A DNA stretch of 64,000 nt from Cololabis saira (lineage: Eukaryota; Chordata; Actinopteri; Beloniformes; Belonidae), in NCBI RefSeq assembly GCF_033807715.1, contig NC_084592.1, forward strand, positions 27,523,919 to 27,587,918, read 5' to 3'. Made by a program: the position numbers and the translations under genes. The notes beneath the pieces are model-generated. The model was given only the letters and a program-made list of their open reading frames with translations, was not told the origin of the DNA and did no database searches. This document shows positions 11,671 through 21,612 of this stretch, one piece after another. The number at the start of each line of letters is the position of its first letter. The first letter of the stretch is position 1.

Positions 11671-13290
11671 AAGTACGTCCCTGAAAAAGAGACAATGCTG
11701 TGGGTAGATCTAGAGGACCACCCTGCATATGGAAACTCTGTTAAGTCATTTTGAAAGGAAAGAAAAAAAGTCACAAATTACTGATGCATATGCCTTTTCA
11801 AAACTTTTATTTATCGCGTTATCAGTTCTGCAACTATTATAATGACAGTTACACAACCTGAAAACTGCATATATTACAGTTGTAGTCCATTTTGAACCAC
11901 TGAAAGTCAGGAAAAGTTTGAAAAAGAAAATATGGGACATTTTGTTTTTTTTTCCAACATAAACTGAATAAAGCAGACAGAGAACAGACATTGGGGACTT
12001 AAATGTCTCTGTTAAATGTCTGTTAAGCATCTCTGACGGGGAAATAAAGGAAAGACAATCTTCAGGTTGCTAAATGCTACAATGTGTTGTGGAAGCACAT
12101 GCTGGGGTGGCAATATTGCATCTCTCTGGGATTATTGCGAATGCACAGCTGGAGATTAAAGATGGAAAAGAAGGGGATCTATAGTGTGTGTTTCTTTGGC
12201 AACATGTCCAAACCTATAAGCATTCACCTGTGCTGAGTAGAATGAATACAGATAATGCACAGCTCGGAGTCTGATGTGCCTGTTTATCTGAAACGTGTCA
12301 AATTTAAAATCTGAATCTTTTTAAAAAGTATAATCTGAATTATCTGATTTTACTTCTGGATATGTTCTACACATTGTATATTCAAATACACACACACACA
12401 CGCACACACACACGCACATTGAAATTTGTGATTTGTAATTTGTTGCCTTCTATTTTCAATCAATATTTTACTTGAAGTATTGAAGTATTTCTCTAATTTT
12501 GAAATAGGGCTATAAACAATTTGAAAAAAACCTTAAAGTTTAAAAATGGCTACACTAAGCTAGTTGACAGATGATGGTCTGCTGCCTCAAATCATGCCAC
12601 AAACATAGCATTTTACTACAGTAAGTAATGTTAGAGTAAATGTTTTCAACAGGAAAAGTAAAACTGTCAAAACCGTCAGGAATATTAGAGGCGATAGTTA
12701 CGTTTAGTAAACGTTGTGCAACTGTTTTTCGCAATTGATGTTTTCAAAGATGAGATCAGCTAAAAGCACTCCTACTGTCTTGCAAAGGGAAAAGGGAGTC
12801 TTGATCTTCCTTCCTTTCTTGAGAGCACTTGGTATTAAATGGCTCACGAGCATTGCAGCAAAATCAGAGAGCTCTTGTCCTACTTTAGAAGAGCTAATGG
12901 GAGACATATGTTTGTAGTCCTAATATAACACCCAACTATATTAATAGACAAATGAAGGTGGGAATTAAAAAAAACCTCCTGAAATGTGGTTGAATTAAAC
13001 TTCAAACACCCTCTTTCCTCCAGAAGTTACTCAGTATATAGACACACACAGAAATGGAAGGCAGCAGTTAATCACAGGAAATGCTATTAATATGAAGAAC
13101 AATGTTGCTGCTTTGTCAGAGACATGGTATGATGAATGTGTACCAAGACACATATGCGATAAGGAACGACCAGATCCACCAGGCGACACAAACAAAGGGG
13201 TTGCGCAATCAAGTACGTCGCAGCTGCTTCACCCCAACCCGCCCACATCTCACCTGGGTGTCGAAAAACAAATGAGGACAAAGCGGGTGG
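11671..13290. other. Unassigned AT-rich DNA
   Basis: Contains a short CA repeat (12388-12420). No coding or structural features are recognised. The 67-residue frames overlapping on both strands near 12704-12917 are shadows of each other and lack domains. Confidence 0.4.
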
Positions 13291-13340
13291 AGGCAGTACG
13301 AGGCGGTACGAGGCGGTACGAGGCGGTACGAGGCGTGACG
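13291..13340. repeat. 10-bp minisatellite, five units
   Basis: Five consecutive units of AGGCGGTACG or one-to-two-base variants. Confidence 0.95.
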
Positions 13341-13410
13341 AGCCGCCCCGAGTCGGGGCGCGCTGAGTAGGTCCTAGTCGAAAAGGGCCACTACAGCCAC
13401 CTCTAAAATG

Positions 13411-13942
13411 TTAAAGGAGACCTATTATGGCATCTAATACCTATTTTATACAGGCCTTGGATGTCTTAAAAACAAGCTTTTGATTTGTTTTGCTAAATAA
13501 ATTAGAAATTCAGCCTCTGAGGAATTAGCTTTAGTCTTTAGCATCCCAGTCTCTAACCTCATTCTCTATGCGGGATTCTGAGTGGGCGGGGAGGCTATGA
13601 TAATGAGGCACTGTGCTGATTGGCTGCCTGAATGAAGCGATACACCGCTACGAAAAAATGGTGGAAGCTCCAGCCGGCGGAGTTAGTTGTGGGCTTGGTT
13701 TCACACATCGGAGGCCAACCTATGTAAATCGCATTTTCGTTTCGAACAAGGGGAGCAGAAGGGAGCAGAATCTGAACGGCTCGTAGAAACCACATCACAC
13801 TGGATGGCTCATCCGGGCGGCTGCACAGACAATGCAGAATTTGGTTGCTTTCCTCCTTCTCTGAGTTGGCAGGCTGAGGGGAGACCACTTTATATATGTT
13901 CAAGCAAGAGAAAACGTGTTTTTCATAATAGGTACCCTTTAA
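13411..13942. mobile_element. TTAA-bounded MITE, 532 bp
   Basis: The ends TTAAAGGAGACCTATTATG and CATAATAGGTACCCTTTAA are inverted repeats with TTAA at both extremities. A second copy in the opposite orientation begins at 17468 and is interrupted by a hAT. No transposase is present. The open frames on either strand (13595-13903, 13687-14040) run past the element ends or overlap each other and are not convincing. Confidence 0.82.
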
Positions 13943-16595
13943 CTCTTTCCCTTAGCATTATGCTTCCACCCCCATGCTTCACTGTGGGAATATCTTCTCA
14001 GGATGAGTATTTTTCTTCTTTGCTTCTTTTTGGTTTCTGATTTTGACTTCTTACAGTCCTGTGCTTTTGCTGGAAAATAAAATCCATATTGTTTGAAGTT
14101 TGTTTTTTTTTTCAGAAAATTCTGCAACCGTATAGTACTTGACAAGTAAAGAGGTCGGCCTTTAAACTCCATTTGCATTACTTGGCAAAGTTCAGTGGGC
14201 ACATTCCTTTTAATGGAGAATTCGATTTACTTCTCATCTTTCTTGCCACATTGGCAAATGAGGACAGAATAAAATAGTTAGAAAGGGAGAAAGCAGATGA
14301 AAGAATAACAGAAATTAAAGGCTTTCATGGTGTAAATGGCTTTCACATTTTCTTTTTCTTACTAAGTTGTAGCTCATTAGATCAATGATATCAAGTTTCC
14401 TTTTTTCCTCTGAGGTAAAACAGAAAGTGGCATCAGTGAAATGTGTCATGGCCAAATGTACATGTGAGTGGGTGGGAAGTCTTTTCCAGGAATCAAATTT
14501 TGTTATTCAGTAAGGGGATGTCAGATTCTTTTTATTGCTCTTCTAGAAAAACAATTTAGCTCCTTAATAGGTTTCAGTGCATTTGGTGTTCATTTTCCCT
14601 GTTTTTCCCTCACTGTTCCCTGATCCACGAATTCTTCCGTGGCTCTGACTTGACCCTTCCAGTAATGCCTTAGCCCCCCACCTCTCATTCTGCTGCCGGT
14701 CTCTGGGCTTAATGCAGGGAGATTCCCACACCTGACTTTGTGGCTTCATTTTAGTGTGCACTTTAGTGTGCCTTTTCCTTGGCTCCTCCAGCTCCCCCTG
14801 ATTCTTGGCACATCGTCTCTTATCCTGTTCCAATATGATAGACAGAACTGGATGAGGTTCACCAGCAGGTTTAAACACATTAGACAGCCCTTAGGAATAA
14901 CCGTTCTGATATGAAGCTCAGATATGGATAACTTTAGAACACAAATTATGATTTAAACCTACAATATTATCCAAAGTTCCATCAGAGGACACAGCTTTAC
15001 TATATTGTCATCCTTCATAGCATTCAATTCAGTAATCTATTAATCAATTCAGTAGTCTTGCAGTGGTCAAATTAGATAGAGAGCTAATAAAACAAACATA
15101 CAAACAAACAAACAAAAAGTCATCTCATCATGAGAAAGAACTTCGAGGAAAATTGTGGTGAAAAGAAAGAAGTGAAAATGTCGGCAATTTCACTGTTTTC
15201 CCTTTTGACAGAACACAAAAGGTTACGGGGAAACTGCTGATGCCCTCCAATTTCTTTTTTAATGGTCTGTGGTCCAATTACTGTGTAAGATACTGCTACT
15301 ACAAATATAATAACAAACTAAATTTTGATTTGGCTATCAACACATATCCACTCGTAGCCAAACATAATCAAACTAACATGACATTTGTTTGATTTATCCA
15401 GAGTTTGATTTATAAGCATGGGATAAAATCCACAAATTTCACTACGGCTCTTCAGAGACATTTTCTGTATTTCTAATAACTGCTTTTTTGGCTTTATGAC
15501 TGTTAAAACAACTCCATCTCTGGCTGAGTGTTAATCTGTGCTATATAGTTTGGTGTAATTTGTTTTTCTCCACATATTTTGATAATATTTAATTATTTTG
15601 CCAGTTAAAATAAATGCTGTGTTGCTTACATAGCAATCTAACAGTAGCCAGGATGAAAAGGCTGCATCAAAGCCAGTAGTAAGGATAGGGAAAAGATCAT
15701 GAAGGACACATATACTGATTCCAGGAAAATAATACTCCATCAAAAGCAGGTTTTATAAAAGATCTTTAAATAATCACATCCTGGTTTTCTAAGCGGAATA
15801 ATCCATGAGCTCTTACACCATGGGATCACAGCCTCATGCTGAACTAACTTTGAACTCAACGTAGGTGGCATCCTTTCCAAAAATATATCCATAATCAAGT
15901 GGCAATGCATTAAACCAAACACCCAAATAAATCTCAGAAAAGTGCAGCCATAAGTTTCTTTTTGAACACCTCACATCACACCTCTTTCCATGAGGAGGCC
16001 TAATTTAAAAGAGCAGGGAAAGCCCCACTGAGATGGAGTATGACCCACAACCATCTGTCTATGATTACATCTTGGGAACAACACTACAACAATGGTTGCC
16101 TGGGCAAGACAAAAAGCAGGGGAGAGCCCAGTAATGATCCCACACAACAATTACTGGGGAACAAAATCCCTCAAGTCGGCTGTTTGTAGGAGTGAAACCC
16201 AGAGATTTGGCAAACCAGATTGTGAGGCATCCAACATGCAGCTGAAGCCAACCTAAAAATCCCTGATCAACTCCATGGGTGGTGTAACACTGAGCCATAG
16301 TTAAAGCTATGTATGTATAGTCATGTGAAAAAGAAAGAATGCCATCTTCCAAATCTAAAGTCTTATGTGTCAGTAGATTGAATAAATAAATAAATTTAAC
16401 ACATTTTAATAAACCAATCGGTTTTTACTCGTTCTTAAAGTAAAGTATATTCAACTTCAGACTAGTTACAATGCATGGGATATTACACTGTGTTACTAGT
16501 GTATTTTCCCTGATCTGGATAATTCAGGTGTGATAAGAGGAAAGACTTCAGCATTGACCATCGAGACACAGTTGTTGCTGCCCCTCAATATAATA
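13943..16595. other. Unassigned, apparently single-copy DNA
   Basis: No gene recognised. The longest frame (14564-14878, minus, 104 codons, rich in Lys, Arg and Gln) has no identifiable domain and is more likely chance. No repeat shared with the rest of the window was seen. Confidence 0.4.
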
Positions 16596-17240
16596 AGGAT
16601 TATAATGGATTCTGAAAAACATCTGGCATCGATAGATCTACACTGTCAAAGATGAATCACTAGCTGAACATTCAGGGCTGTTGTTAATACTTGCCAGTAG
16701 TGGACATCCCAAAAAGTTCACTCAAAAGTCAGATCATACAATGCTCAGACAATGCACAAGATCCAAGACCTACATGTACATCTCAGATTCTGCAGTTCAT
16801 GACACTATAGCAAGCAAAAGACTGAGCCAGTATGGCTTGTTTGGAACAGATGCTAGATGAAGGGCTCGTCTCTCAAAAAGGTCGTGGCAACATGGCTTAG
16901 TTTGTACAAGTTAATCTGAACAAACTACAAGACATGTGGAACAATGCCTGTTGGACACTTGAGACTGAAGTGGAGATGTTTGTTTATAAAGCACAGTACC
17001 ACATTTGGTGAAAACCACACACAGTATATCAGAAAAACACGTCATACAAACTGACAAGCACAGTGATACATGCCTTGTTTTCCAGCCACAAGACTTGGGC
17101 ACATTTCAGTCACTGAGTGGAAATATTGTGATGGGACATTCAGAGAGCTGTGTATAAGTTAATACCCACGAACCTTAATGAACTAATGAAGGAACATTTT
17201 CAAAAAGAGTTGGCCAAATCCCTCCACCATGAGAAACTGA
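16596..17240 (+). pseudogene. Decayed Tc1-like transposase
   Basis: Read in several frames, this stretch follows the order of a Tc1 transposase. First comes the linker HPKKFTQKSDHTMLRQ (about 16705-16760), a version of the family's G-R-P-x-K-x-T pattern. SKRLSQYGLFG (about 16815-16850) is the end of the bipartite DNA-binding domain. KLQDMWNNACW with LETEVEMF (about 16922-16980) corresponds to the W-S-D-E-x-x-x-E-L-F catalytic block, here with the Asp lost. Then HIW (about 17002) and a C-terminal KEHFQKELAKSLHHEKLI (about 17185-17240). Stops and frameshifts are scattered throughout and no TIRs were located. This is an old copy, unrelated in detail to the one at 5994-7105. Confidence 0.82.
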
Positions 17241-17724
17241 TCATTTTTTACAGTTCACAGAGTTCAATTTATTGTTGTATAGTGGTTTTATAAGTCACTG
17301 AATCATTAAGTTTGCTTATTTTTGCACTCATCGCTTATATATTTATTGTCATTGTTTCAGCTAAATTGATAAACAGTGTGATTTATCATGTGTCCATCTC
17401 AGTATGAAGAAATGTAATTTTAAGACTAGTTCTTTTTGGTCTTTTTTTTGTCCTGATTTGTAAAACCTTAAAGGGGAACTATTATGAAAAATACGTTTTT
17501 TTCTTGCTTTAACATATATAAAGTGGTCTCCAGTGTTGGGGTAGTTACTCAAAAAAAGGAATCCATTACATATTACTAGTTACTTTGAAAAAAGTAATCC
17601 CTTTCACTACTTAGTTACTGGTTGCTGAAAGTAACTAGTTACATTACTAGTTACATTACTTTTGGATTACTCCGCAATATCACCTGAGCTGCACCATAAC
17701 TCGATTGCCAATGAACAACATATA

Positions 17725-18097
17725 CAGGACTGTCTCTGAAAATTAGAATATTGTGATTTTTCTGTAATGCAATTACAAAAACAAAAATGTCATACATTCT
17801 GGATTCATTACAAATCAACTGAAATATTGCGAGCCTTTTATTATTTTAATATTGCTGATCATGGTTTACAGCTTAAGAAAACTCAAATATCCTATCTCAA
17901 AAAATTAGAATATTCTGGGAATCTTAATCTTAAAATGTAAACCATAATCAGCAATATTAAAATAATGAAAGGCTTGCAATATTTCCGTTGATTTGTAATG
18001 AATCCAGAATGTATGACATTTTTTTTTTTTTTTTTTTAAATTGCATAACAGAAAATAAAGCACAATCACAATATTCAAATTTTCTGAGACAGTCCTG
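17725..18097. mobile_element. Palindromic Tc1/mariner MITE with TA TSD
   Basis: The ends CAGGACTGTCTCTGAAAATT and the complement of 18078-18097 are inverted repeats flanked by TA (17723-17724 and 18098-18099). The whole 373-bp sequence is almost a perfect palindrome around about 17900: GGATTCATTACAAATCAAC on the left mirrors GTTGATTTGTAATGAATCC on the right. This matches a familiar fish mariner MITE style. It is non-coding and would fold into a long hairpin if transcribed. Confidence 0.9.
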
Positions 18098-18180
18098 TAG
18101 TTGGAACCTTATTACTGCAGTGCCCAGATCAGCACCAGAAGTCCCGTAAAATCCCGTAAAATCCTGTAAGATCATGCTAA

Positions 18181-18322
18181 AGGCTGATTTATGGTTCTGC
18201 GTTACCCCAACGCAGAACTTACAGCGTAGTGTACGCGGCGACGCGCACCGTACGGTGTGCGTTGCCGCGTACCCTACGCCGTAGGCTCTGCGTCGATTTA
18301 ACGCGGAACCATAAATCAGCCT
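18181..18322. mobile_element. Harbinger-type palindromic MITE, 142 bp, TAA TSD
   Basis: The ends AGGCTGATTTATGGTTCTGC and the complement at 18303-18322 are inverted repeats. TAA flanks both sides (18178-18180, 18323-18325), consistent with the 3-bp TWA duplication of PIF/Harbinger elements. The centre is a GC-rich palindrome (GCGCACCGTACGGTGTGC). This is the best-preserved copy of the family in the window. Confidence 0.88.
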
Positions 18323-18784
18323 TAAGTCAGACAAGTGTTGCGCAACGTGTGAAGACGCATGAAAGCCAAGTTTGATTTTCTTTTCTGTTCTCCCGTTCTA
18401 CATGTAGCTGAAAAGCTTAAAGTAACTAAAGTAATGTATTTCTTTTTGTCTTAGAGTAACTATAACGGGATTATCCAAATTACAACTGTAACGCGTTACA
18501 TTACTGCGTTACTGGCGAATGTAATCTCGTTACAGTAACGCGTTACTTTGTAACTTACTTTGTAACGCGTTACACCCAACACTGGTGGTCTCCCCTCAGC
18601 CTGCCAACTCAGAGAAGGAGGAAAGCAACCAAATTCTGCAGTGTCTGTACAGCCCGCCCGGATGGGCCATCCAGTGTCATGTGACTTCTACACACCGTTC
18701 AGATTGGGCGCATTTTCGTTACGTAACCGAAATGCAAACCACGTCCACAACTATAAAACCATGTAACTGCATGCGAGCGGCCGA

Positions 18785-18934
18785 CTATCGCCTCGCACTG
18801 CGTAACATCGGATGCTCTCTGTCCATCTCCCTCCAGCCAGCTGCCACTTTATTGAGGTTTTTGTAGTGAAATGAGGAGGAATCATAGAGATAACTTCTCA
18901 TTTCAACTAACTGGATCAGCCGTTCCCCATCCAT
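18785..18934 (-). pseudogene. MADF-domain open reading frame fragment
   Basis: From an ATG at 18934, the minus strand encodes 49 residues. These include ERLIQLVEMRSYLYDSSS, YKNLNKVAAGWRE, which has the L-I-x-x-V, L-Y-D, Y-K-N and G-W-R-E landmarks of the MADF (Myb/SANT-like in Adf-1) domain. The domain normally runs about 80-90 residues; here the frame stops after the W-R-E block. MADF proteins act as DNA-binding partners and are known as accessory proteins of PIF/Harbinger transposons. Related fragments lie at 20533-20640 and 21115-21180. A 15-bp GC-rich minisatellite (19036-19086) lies upstream of the ATG. The first exon of a gene or a decayed element are both possible; the latter is more likely given the multiple copies. 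Confidence 0.65.
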
Positions 18935-19035
18935 GACTGTTTCCTACAGCACTTTCAACCGGCTTTCAACGCGAGCGACAGGAAGAAAATACAAGCCTGC
19001 ATCCGACAAATGTTCAGCTCAAAACACCGCACCAC

Positions 19036-19086
19036 GTTGCGCTGCGCCGCGTTGCGCTGCGCCGCGTTGCGCTGCGCCGCGTTGCG
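19036..19086. repeat. 15-bp minisatellite, 3.4 units
   Basis: The unit GTTGCGCTGCGCCGC is repeated three times plus six bases. A shorter relative with GCGTCGCGC units lies at 21255-21290, upstream of another MADF fragment, so the array belongs to that repeat family. Confidence 0.95.
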
Positions 19087-19778
19087 TGTAATTTCTATTT
19101 CTCATTTCACTGTACATACTGTATGTTACAGTAATTATAAAAGAACGAGTACACACTCCAATGAAGTCGTGGTCAAAATATTGACCCTACTAAGCCATCT
19201 CCAGGTACTCCAGCTCCCTGATCCAGCTAAAAGATGCATGCTACATTGTGTGGTGATTTGAAACCCTGATTTATGCCGCAACATAGCAAATAGATATGTA
19301 GCCTACGGACAGGACAAATGTCATTGTTAGCATTTATGTTTGTCTGTTGTCATTCATGTCGCCCTGTAATAGCAGCACAAAGTGCTAGGCGGCGGTGTGG
19401 GTTATTTTAATCTTTTTTTATTTTACTTTCTCTGACAAAGCAATGGAGTGAATTAAGTGAGTTGGAGCTGATAAATATTGAGTATCAGTAATTTTTAAAG
19501 ACAAAATAGCAAAATATGTTTCTACCTCGTTTGAAAACAAATACATTAAAAAAAGAAGTAGCACCAAGTAATAATCAGAAGAGGGACAATGCTACCAAGT
19601 GGACCAATCACATTAGTTACAGACATGTGCAAACAATCTAACTTCCTGGTGAAGGCTGATGCGAAAAATAAGAAAAGTTGCAGGTCATCAACTCACTAAT
19701 GGGAGCTGGCTCCAAAAGTGAGTTAATCTCCATTGTTTCCAATGTTAAAGTGCCCGTAAGATTTTAGGTAAGAAATAA
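19087..19778. other. Unassigned AT-rich stretch
   Basis: Nothing recognised apart from short frames without domains. Part may belong to the MADF-bearing repeat. Confidence 0.35.
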
Positions 19779-19991
19779 ATGTATTTACAGCCTAATATCA
19801 ACCATTGTGACCTCTCAGATCTTCTGGTTCAGGTCTGCTCTGTGTCCCCAGAATCAGAATCAAACATGGAGAAGTATCATTCAGCTTTTATGCTCCACAG
19901 ATCTGGAAAAAACTGCAGGAACACTGAAACCCTCAATTCCTTTACATCAAAGTTAAAAACGAATTTGTTTGCAGCTGCCTTTGACAGATAT
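19779..19991 (+). pseudogene. L2 LINE, C-terminal end of ORF2 (interrupted by the hAT)
   Basis: The frame reads SGKNCRNTETLNSFTSKLK followed by TNLF, recalling the end of L2-clade ORF2 proteins, where a W-N-x-L-P block is followed by S-F-K-x-x-L-K-T-x-L-F. The first residues are degenerate. The element continues on the far side of the hAT at 24657-24860. It has no start, endonuclease or catalytic domain, so it is a 5'-truncated copy of the kind LINEs commonly leave. Confidence 0.72.
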
Positions 19992-19999
19992 ATTTAAAC
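19992..19999. repeat. Left 8-bp target-site duplication of the hAT at 20000-24648
   Basis: ATTTAAAC occurs here and again, identically, at 24649-24656. Confidence 0.95.
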
Positions 20000-20260
20000 C
20001 AGGGGTCGGCAACCTCAGGCACCCGTGCCATGATTGGCACGCGGCGGCATAATCATTGGCACGCTCGTTTGTCTGGTCGTCTGACTGCTTCAGGGGTGTC
20101 GTCAAATAATTACCTATTCTGACATTTCATATATAAATACCGTATTTTCGCGACCTTTCGGCGCGCCGTGTGGAAAGGCATACCCTCAGTTTTGTGTGTC
20201 ATTTCTGTACTTAAAACACACACACACAGTGCAACGAACGTAAAGGCGCCGTCTACACAC

Positions 20261-20317
20261 ACGTAACCTACGGCGTAGGCTACGCCGTCGATTTTACGCG
20301 TAACCATAAATCAGCCT
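20261..20317. mobile_element. Right half of a GGCTGATTTATGG MITE
   Basis: The palindromic GGCGTAGGCTACGCC core is followed by TTTTACGCGTAACCATAAAT and CAGCCT. The left arm is missing; the sequence before it is a CA-rich stretch. Confidence 0.75.
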
Positions 20318-20532
20318 TTATTCACCGCACTACCCGCCCGTGCGCTCCTGAAAGAAACTCCTAAAATAAAGAGTAAAAAGACAAGTAAAATATGGGTGAT
20401 TACTTGTAATCTTCCTACGTTTGTAGTTTCTAAATAGAAAACAAGCTTGATACTGTGATATTTAAATGTTTTGTTTATTTTCTTCCTGCCGCTCGCATTG
20501 AAAGCCGGTTGAAAGCACTGTAGGAAACAGTC

Positions 20533-20640
20533 ATGGATGAGGAACGGCTGATCCAGCTAGTTGAAATGAGAAGTTATCTCTATGATACCTCCTCATTTCA
20601 CCACAAAAACCTTAATAAAGTGGCAGAAAGAAATACTATC
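20533..20640 (+). pseudogene. MADF-domain fragment (plus-strand copy)
   Basis: Starting at ATG 20533 the frame reads DEERLIQLVEMRSYLYDTSS and then FHHKNLNKVAE, the same MADF start as at 18934. It loses the G-W-R-E block and runs into unrelated sequence. The 5' flank (20480-20532, GAAAGCCGGTTGAAAGCACT) also matches the flank at 18945-18985 in reverse. So it is an inverted copy of the same repeat, now inside the hAT. Confidence 0.65.
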
Positions 20641-20689
20641 CTATTATTATATAGGTCCCGGAACATCGGGAGAGAGAGAAAAGGTCCTG

Positions 20690-20800
20690 TAAGTGGGGAA
20701 AAAAAAAAACAATTAATAACTGCGTGTGGTGACGCAATCAGCGAACAGCGTGGAGTGAGCGGCGTGTGGTGTTAAATGCAGCAAACATGTCAGCATGTCA
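20690..20800 (+). repeat. Segment shared with the BED-finger hAT at 52760
   Basis: GTGGGG plus an A-run, AACAATTAATAACKGCG, then AGCGTGGAGTGA and GCAAACATGTCAG, occurs here and at 52840-52870/53095-53132 in the same order. The spacing is shorter here, so this is a deleted derivative of that element. Confidence 0.55.
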
Positions 20801-21114
20801 GATTACTGGGATGTGAGGAAAAAGCAGAGGACACGAGAAATGATCCAGGCTGAGTTGGATTTGGGAAACCGCTTGGTGATGGAGACGGGACACACAGCGC
20901 AGGAGATCGGGAGCGCAGAGAAAAGGGCCCTCTTCTATTTTTTTCTGAGTAAATGCATCCGAAATAGACAAACAGGCGATTTATGAACTTCAATGAGAAA
21001 TAAAACACCAAGGATAAAAGGAGGTGCCGGATCTTGTTCCAGCAGAATCTGACACAAATTAAGCCCTAATAAGATTCTTATTATTATATCTTATCTTATC
21101 CCAGTTCCCGCGAT

Positions 21115-21300
21115 CTCCCTCCAGCCAGCTGCCAATTTATTGAGGTTCTTGTATTGAAATGACTGTTTCCTACAGCGCTTTCCACCGGCTTTCAACGAGA
21201 ACGACAGGAAGAAAATAGAAACAGGGCGTCCGACAAAAATCCAGCTCAAAACGGCGCTGCGTCGCGCCACGTCGCGCTGCGTCGCGTGTTCAAGTTATTG
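21115..21300 (-). pseudogene. Third MADF-repeat copy, internally deleted
   Basis: The minus strand shares with 18785-19095 the block encoding YKNLNKLAAGWRE, the flank GGAAACAGTCAT, the GAAAGCCGGT block and a GC-rich GCGACGCAGCGC repeat. The N-terminal half of the MADF domain is deleted, joining the start region directly to the Y-K-N-L segment. Confidence 0.6.
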
Positions 21301-21612
21301 ATACAAAATAAACGAGACATATGTATTTACAGTCAGAGCGATGCAGTGTGGTTTTTAATTATATTTTACTCTGGGGTGTGGTGAGATTTTATTCACTTTT
21401 GAAAGGTGTCATGACTGAAAAAAGGTTGAGAAAGGCTGGTTTAAAATCACCCCTCAAGGATCGTGGTAACAGCTCATGAATGACAGCGTGAGTTTGAGTG
21501 ACAGCGCGAACGCCCGCCCACACAACACAACTTGCAGGTGCAGCCGCTGTCATGCTGCCCTGCCCACATTTACCACAGAATGTTTCAGACGTGTAACCGT
21601 AACGTTAGCTTG

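Larger units (their letters stand above)
17531..18584. mobile_element. Non-autonomous hAT element with exact 8-bp TSD
   Basis: The left end begins CAGTGTTGGGGTAGTTAC and the right end finishes GTTACACCCAACACTG, the classical hAT-style CAGTGTTGGG terminus known from teleosts. The TSD GTGGTCTC is exact at 17523-17530 and 18585-18592. The subterminal regions are full of AGTAAC/GTTACT motifs, as expected for transposase-binding repeats. There is no transposase. A mariner MITE (17725-18097) and a GGCTGATTTATGG MITE (18181-18322) are nested inside. Confidence 0.93.
17468..18735 (-). mobile_element. Second copy of the 13411-13942 TTAA MITE, split by a hAT insertion
   Basis: TTAAAGGGGAACTATTATG at 17468 matches the right end of the 13411-13942 element in reverse. 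The match resumes after the hAT at 18585 (complement of the 13780-13930 region, including CTCAGCCTGCCAACTCAGAG) and fades near 18735. The far TTAA end is missing, apparently replaced by the MADF-containing repeat at 18785. Confidence 0.8.

Noticed and set aside
14564..14878. Minus-strand 104-codon frame as a host gene
   Set aside because: No recognisable domain, no homologue known to me, and basic low-complexity composition; insufficient support.
21532..21612. Upstream Met at 21532 as the transposase start
   Set aside because: The first 27 residues have no family similarity; the Met pair at 21613/21616 immediately before the basic segment and BED finger fits better.
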